A DNA stretch of 6,423 nt, from positions 1-6,423 of the forward strand of contig DASCPP010000050.1 in NCBI GenBank assembly GCA_036012565.1, read 5' to 3'. Source of the DNA: DUAL01 sp036012565 (GTDB lineage: Bacteria; Bacteroidota; Bacteroidia; Flavobacteriales; BACL11). Positions within the stretch are counted from its first letter, which is position 1; each line of letters begins with the position of its first letter. This document shows positions 5,237 through 6,423 of this stretch, piece by piece. The position numbers and the translations under genes are program-made. The notes beneath the pieces are model-generated. The model was given only the letters and a program-made list of their open reading frames with translations. It searched no databases and was not told the origin of the DNA.

Positions 5237-6423
5237 TTTTTTTGGCAGGGAGATGCAAAAAGTAGTCCCCTCTCCTTCTACTGATTTTTTTACAAAAATC
5301 TTACCTTTATGGTATTCTTCTATTATTCGTTTAGAAAGAGAAAGCCCTAATCCCCACCCTCTCTTTTTAGAAGAAACTCCAGGTTTAAAAATGGAATCCA
5401 GAATGTTTGGTTCAATCCCCCTTCCAGTATCTTGAATGTGAATTTTCACATTACTTTCTTCATCTAAAATATGAATTAATATTTTACCTTCTCCTTTCAT
5501 GGCGTCTACAGCATTTTTGCAAATATTCTCAATTACCCAATGTAAAAGGACTTGGCTTACCGCAACTAACGTTTCTGTTTTCTTAAAGCGAACTTCCATC
5601 TTTACTTTATCAGGAAATCGAGATTGTAAATAGGCTATCGCTTCCTCTACTAGACTAACAATATTCACATTTTCCAGAGTTGGTTTCGATCCAATTTTTG
5701 AAAACCGATCGGTTATAGTTTCCAGCCTAATTACATCTTTTTCCATATCCAACACCATGTCTTTTGTCTCTTTTTTTGACTTTAATAATTCCACCCAAGC
5801 CATAAGCGAAGAAAGAGGGGTTCCCAACTGATGAGCAGTTTCTTTTGCCATGCCAGCCCACACCTGATTTTGCTCTGCTTTTCTGGAAGATGAAAACGCT
5901 AAATAAGCAATAAACATAAAAAGAGAAATAAGCCCTAACTGAAACATAGGATAATAACGTAGCCGAGTAAGTAAAATGGAGTCTTTATAATACAAACGCT
6001 GCTTGTAATCTTCATAAACATGAATTTCAATCGGCTCATTTTGCTCTTTCATAATAGTCAATTGTTTTTGCAAATATTCATCTGTAATTTTTTTTTCCTT
6101 TTTTACCCCCAACCGAATTAAAAGACTATCTGTTTTTGTAAGTTTTTTAAAATTTCTGTAGTTAAGAATACTATCATTTTCATCAGCTAAAATGATAGGA
6201 ATATTTGTGTTTGATTCCATTACTTTTATTGCTAAAGAAAAATTGCCATCATCTGATATGTTTACCATCTGATTAGTGGCATATGCCCAAATTTCTATTT
6301 TCTTTTTTTCTTCATAAGCCAATAATTTTACCAAAGAGTTAGTGACAAAAAGGGATGAAATCCCAATGATAATGGCAAAAATTAAAAGCCAAAATTTCCA
6401 AGTTTTTTTTCTGTTATAAATAT
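5231..6423 (-). CDS. Membrane sensor histidine kinase, 5' partial
   Basis: The frame is open from the right edge to TAA at 5233-5231, with 396 full codons visible before the stop. No ATG occurs upstream of the TTG at 6334, and 29 more in-frame residues precede it. They include a membrane segment (WKFWLLIFAIIIGISSLFV, about 6345-6400), so the true start lies outside the window. Counting from the TTG codon as 1: a periplasmic region of about 125 residues without a recognised fold, a second membrane segment at about 130-148, an H-box AKETAHQLGTPLSSL (163-177) with phospho-acceptor His168, then an ATPase domain. That domain has an N-box ENICKNAVDAM (269-279), G1 DTGRGI (302-307), F-box-like SIFKPGVSSKK (314-324) and G2 GWGLGLSL (326-333). 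All are intact, so it should be active. No HAMP or PAS domain and no receiver are seen. The signal and partner regulator are unknown; the neighbours belong to another transcription unit. Confidence 0.93.
   Translation of the reverse strand, partial: IYNRKKTWKFWLLIFAIIIGISSLFVTNSLVKLLAYEEKKKIEIWAYATNQMVNISDDGNFSLAIKVMESNTNIPIILADENDSILNYRNFKKLTKTDSLLIRLGVKKEKKITDEYLQKQLTIMKEQNEPIEIHVYEDYKQRLYYKDSILLTRLRYYPMFQLGLISLFMFIAYLAFSSSRKAEQNQVWAGMAKETAHQLGTPLSSLMAWVELLKSKKETKDMVLDMEKDVIRLETITDRFSKIGSKPTLENVNIVSLVEEAIAYLQSRFPDKVKMEVRFKKTETLVAVSQVLLHWVIENICKNAVDAMKGEGKILIHILDEESNVKIHIQDTGRGIEPNILDSIFKPGVSSKKRGWGLGLSLSKRIIEEYHKGKIFVKKSVEGEGTTFCISLPKKS

Noticed and set aside
5226..5435. Plus-strand open frame of 69 codons
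   Set aside because: It is antisense to the conserved ATPase domain of the kinase gene and shows no recognisable domain.
1..6423. Mobile element, CRISPR array or tRNA
   Set aside because: No transposase, terminal repeats, regularly spaced repeats or cloverleaf sequence was seen on either strand. The only tandem repeat is the 12-bp start-codon repeat.

Overview
The window looks like a low-GC Bacteroidetes chromosome, probably a flavobacterium-like member. Four things support this: AT-rich codon use, two exact matches to the Bacteroidetes -7 promoter element TAnnTTTG, start codons without a Shine-Dalgarno sequence, and typical Bacteroidetes outer-membrane families (a TonB-dependent receptor paired with a HmuY-family lipoprotein).

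Positions 1-4327 hold four closely packed plus-strand genes. First is the 3' part of an outer-membrane porin-like beta-barrel protein. Sixteen bases later comes a small exported FMN-binding-domain protein with a flavinylation-type motif (DGISGATLS). After a 56-base gap with a candidate promoter comes a HmuR-like TonB-dependent receptor. Five bases after that comes a HmuY-family lipoprotein. A perfect 16-bp hairpin terminator at 4348-4384 closes the block. The receptor/HmuY pair points to uptake of haem or a similar tetrapyrrole. The porin and the flavoprotein could supply a diffusion pore and a periplasmic electron carrier to the same process, but that link is inferred from gene order only.

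Positions 4394-5236 encode a fused methionine sulfoxide reductase, MsrB domain first and MsrA domain second, with all expected catalytic cysteines. Its likely start is internal to the longest open frame. The upstream extension would translate the terminator hairpin and the promoter -7 element.

Positions 5231-6423 (minus strand) encode a membrane histidine kinase that converges on the msr gene. The two stop codons lie next to each other and the genes overlap by 6 bases. The kinase frame stays open to the right edge of the window, so its N-terminus is missing; a first membrane segment is visible upstream of the first possible alternative start codon. No RNA gene, mobile element or CRISPR array was seen, and no gene-free stretch exceeds 70 bases.
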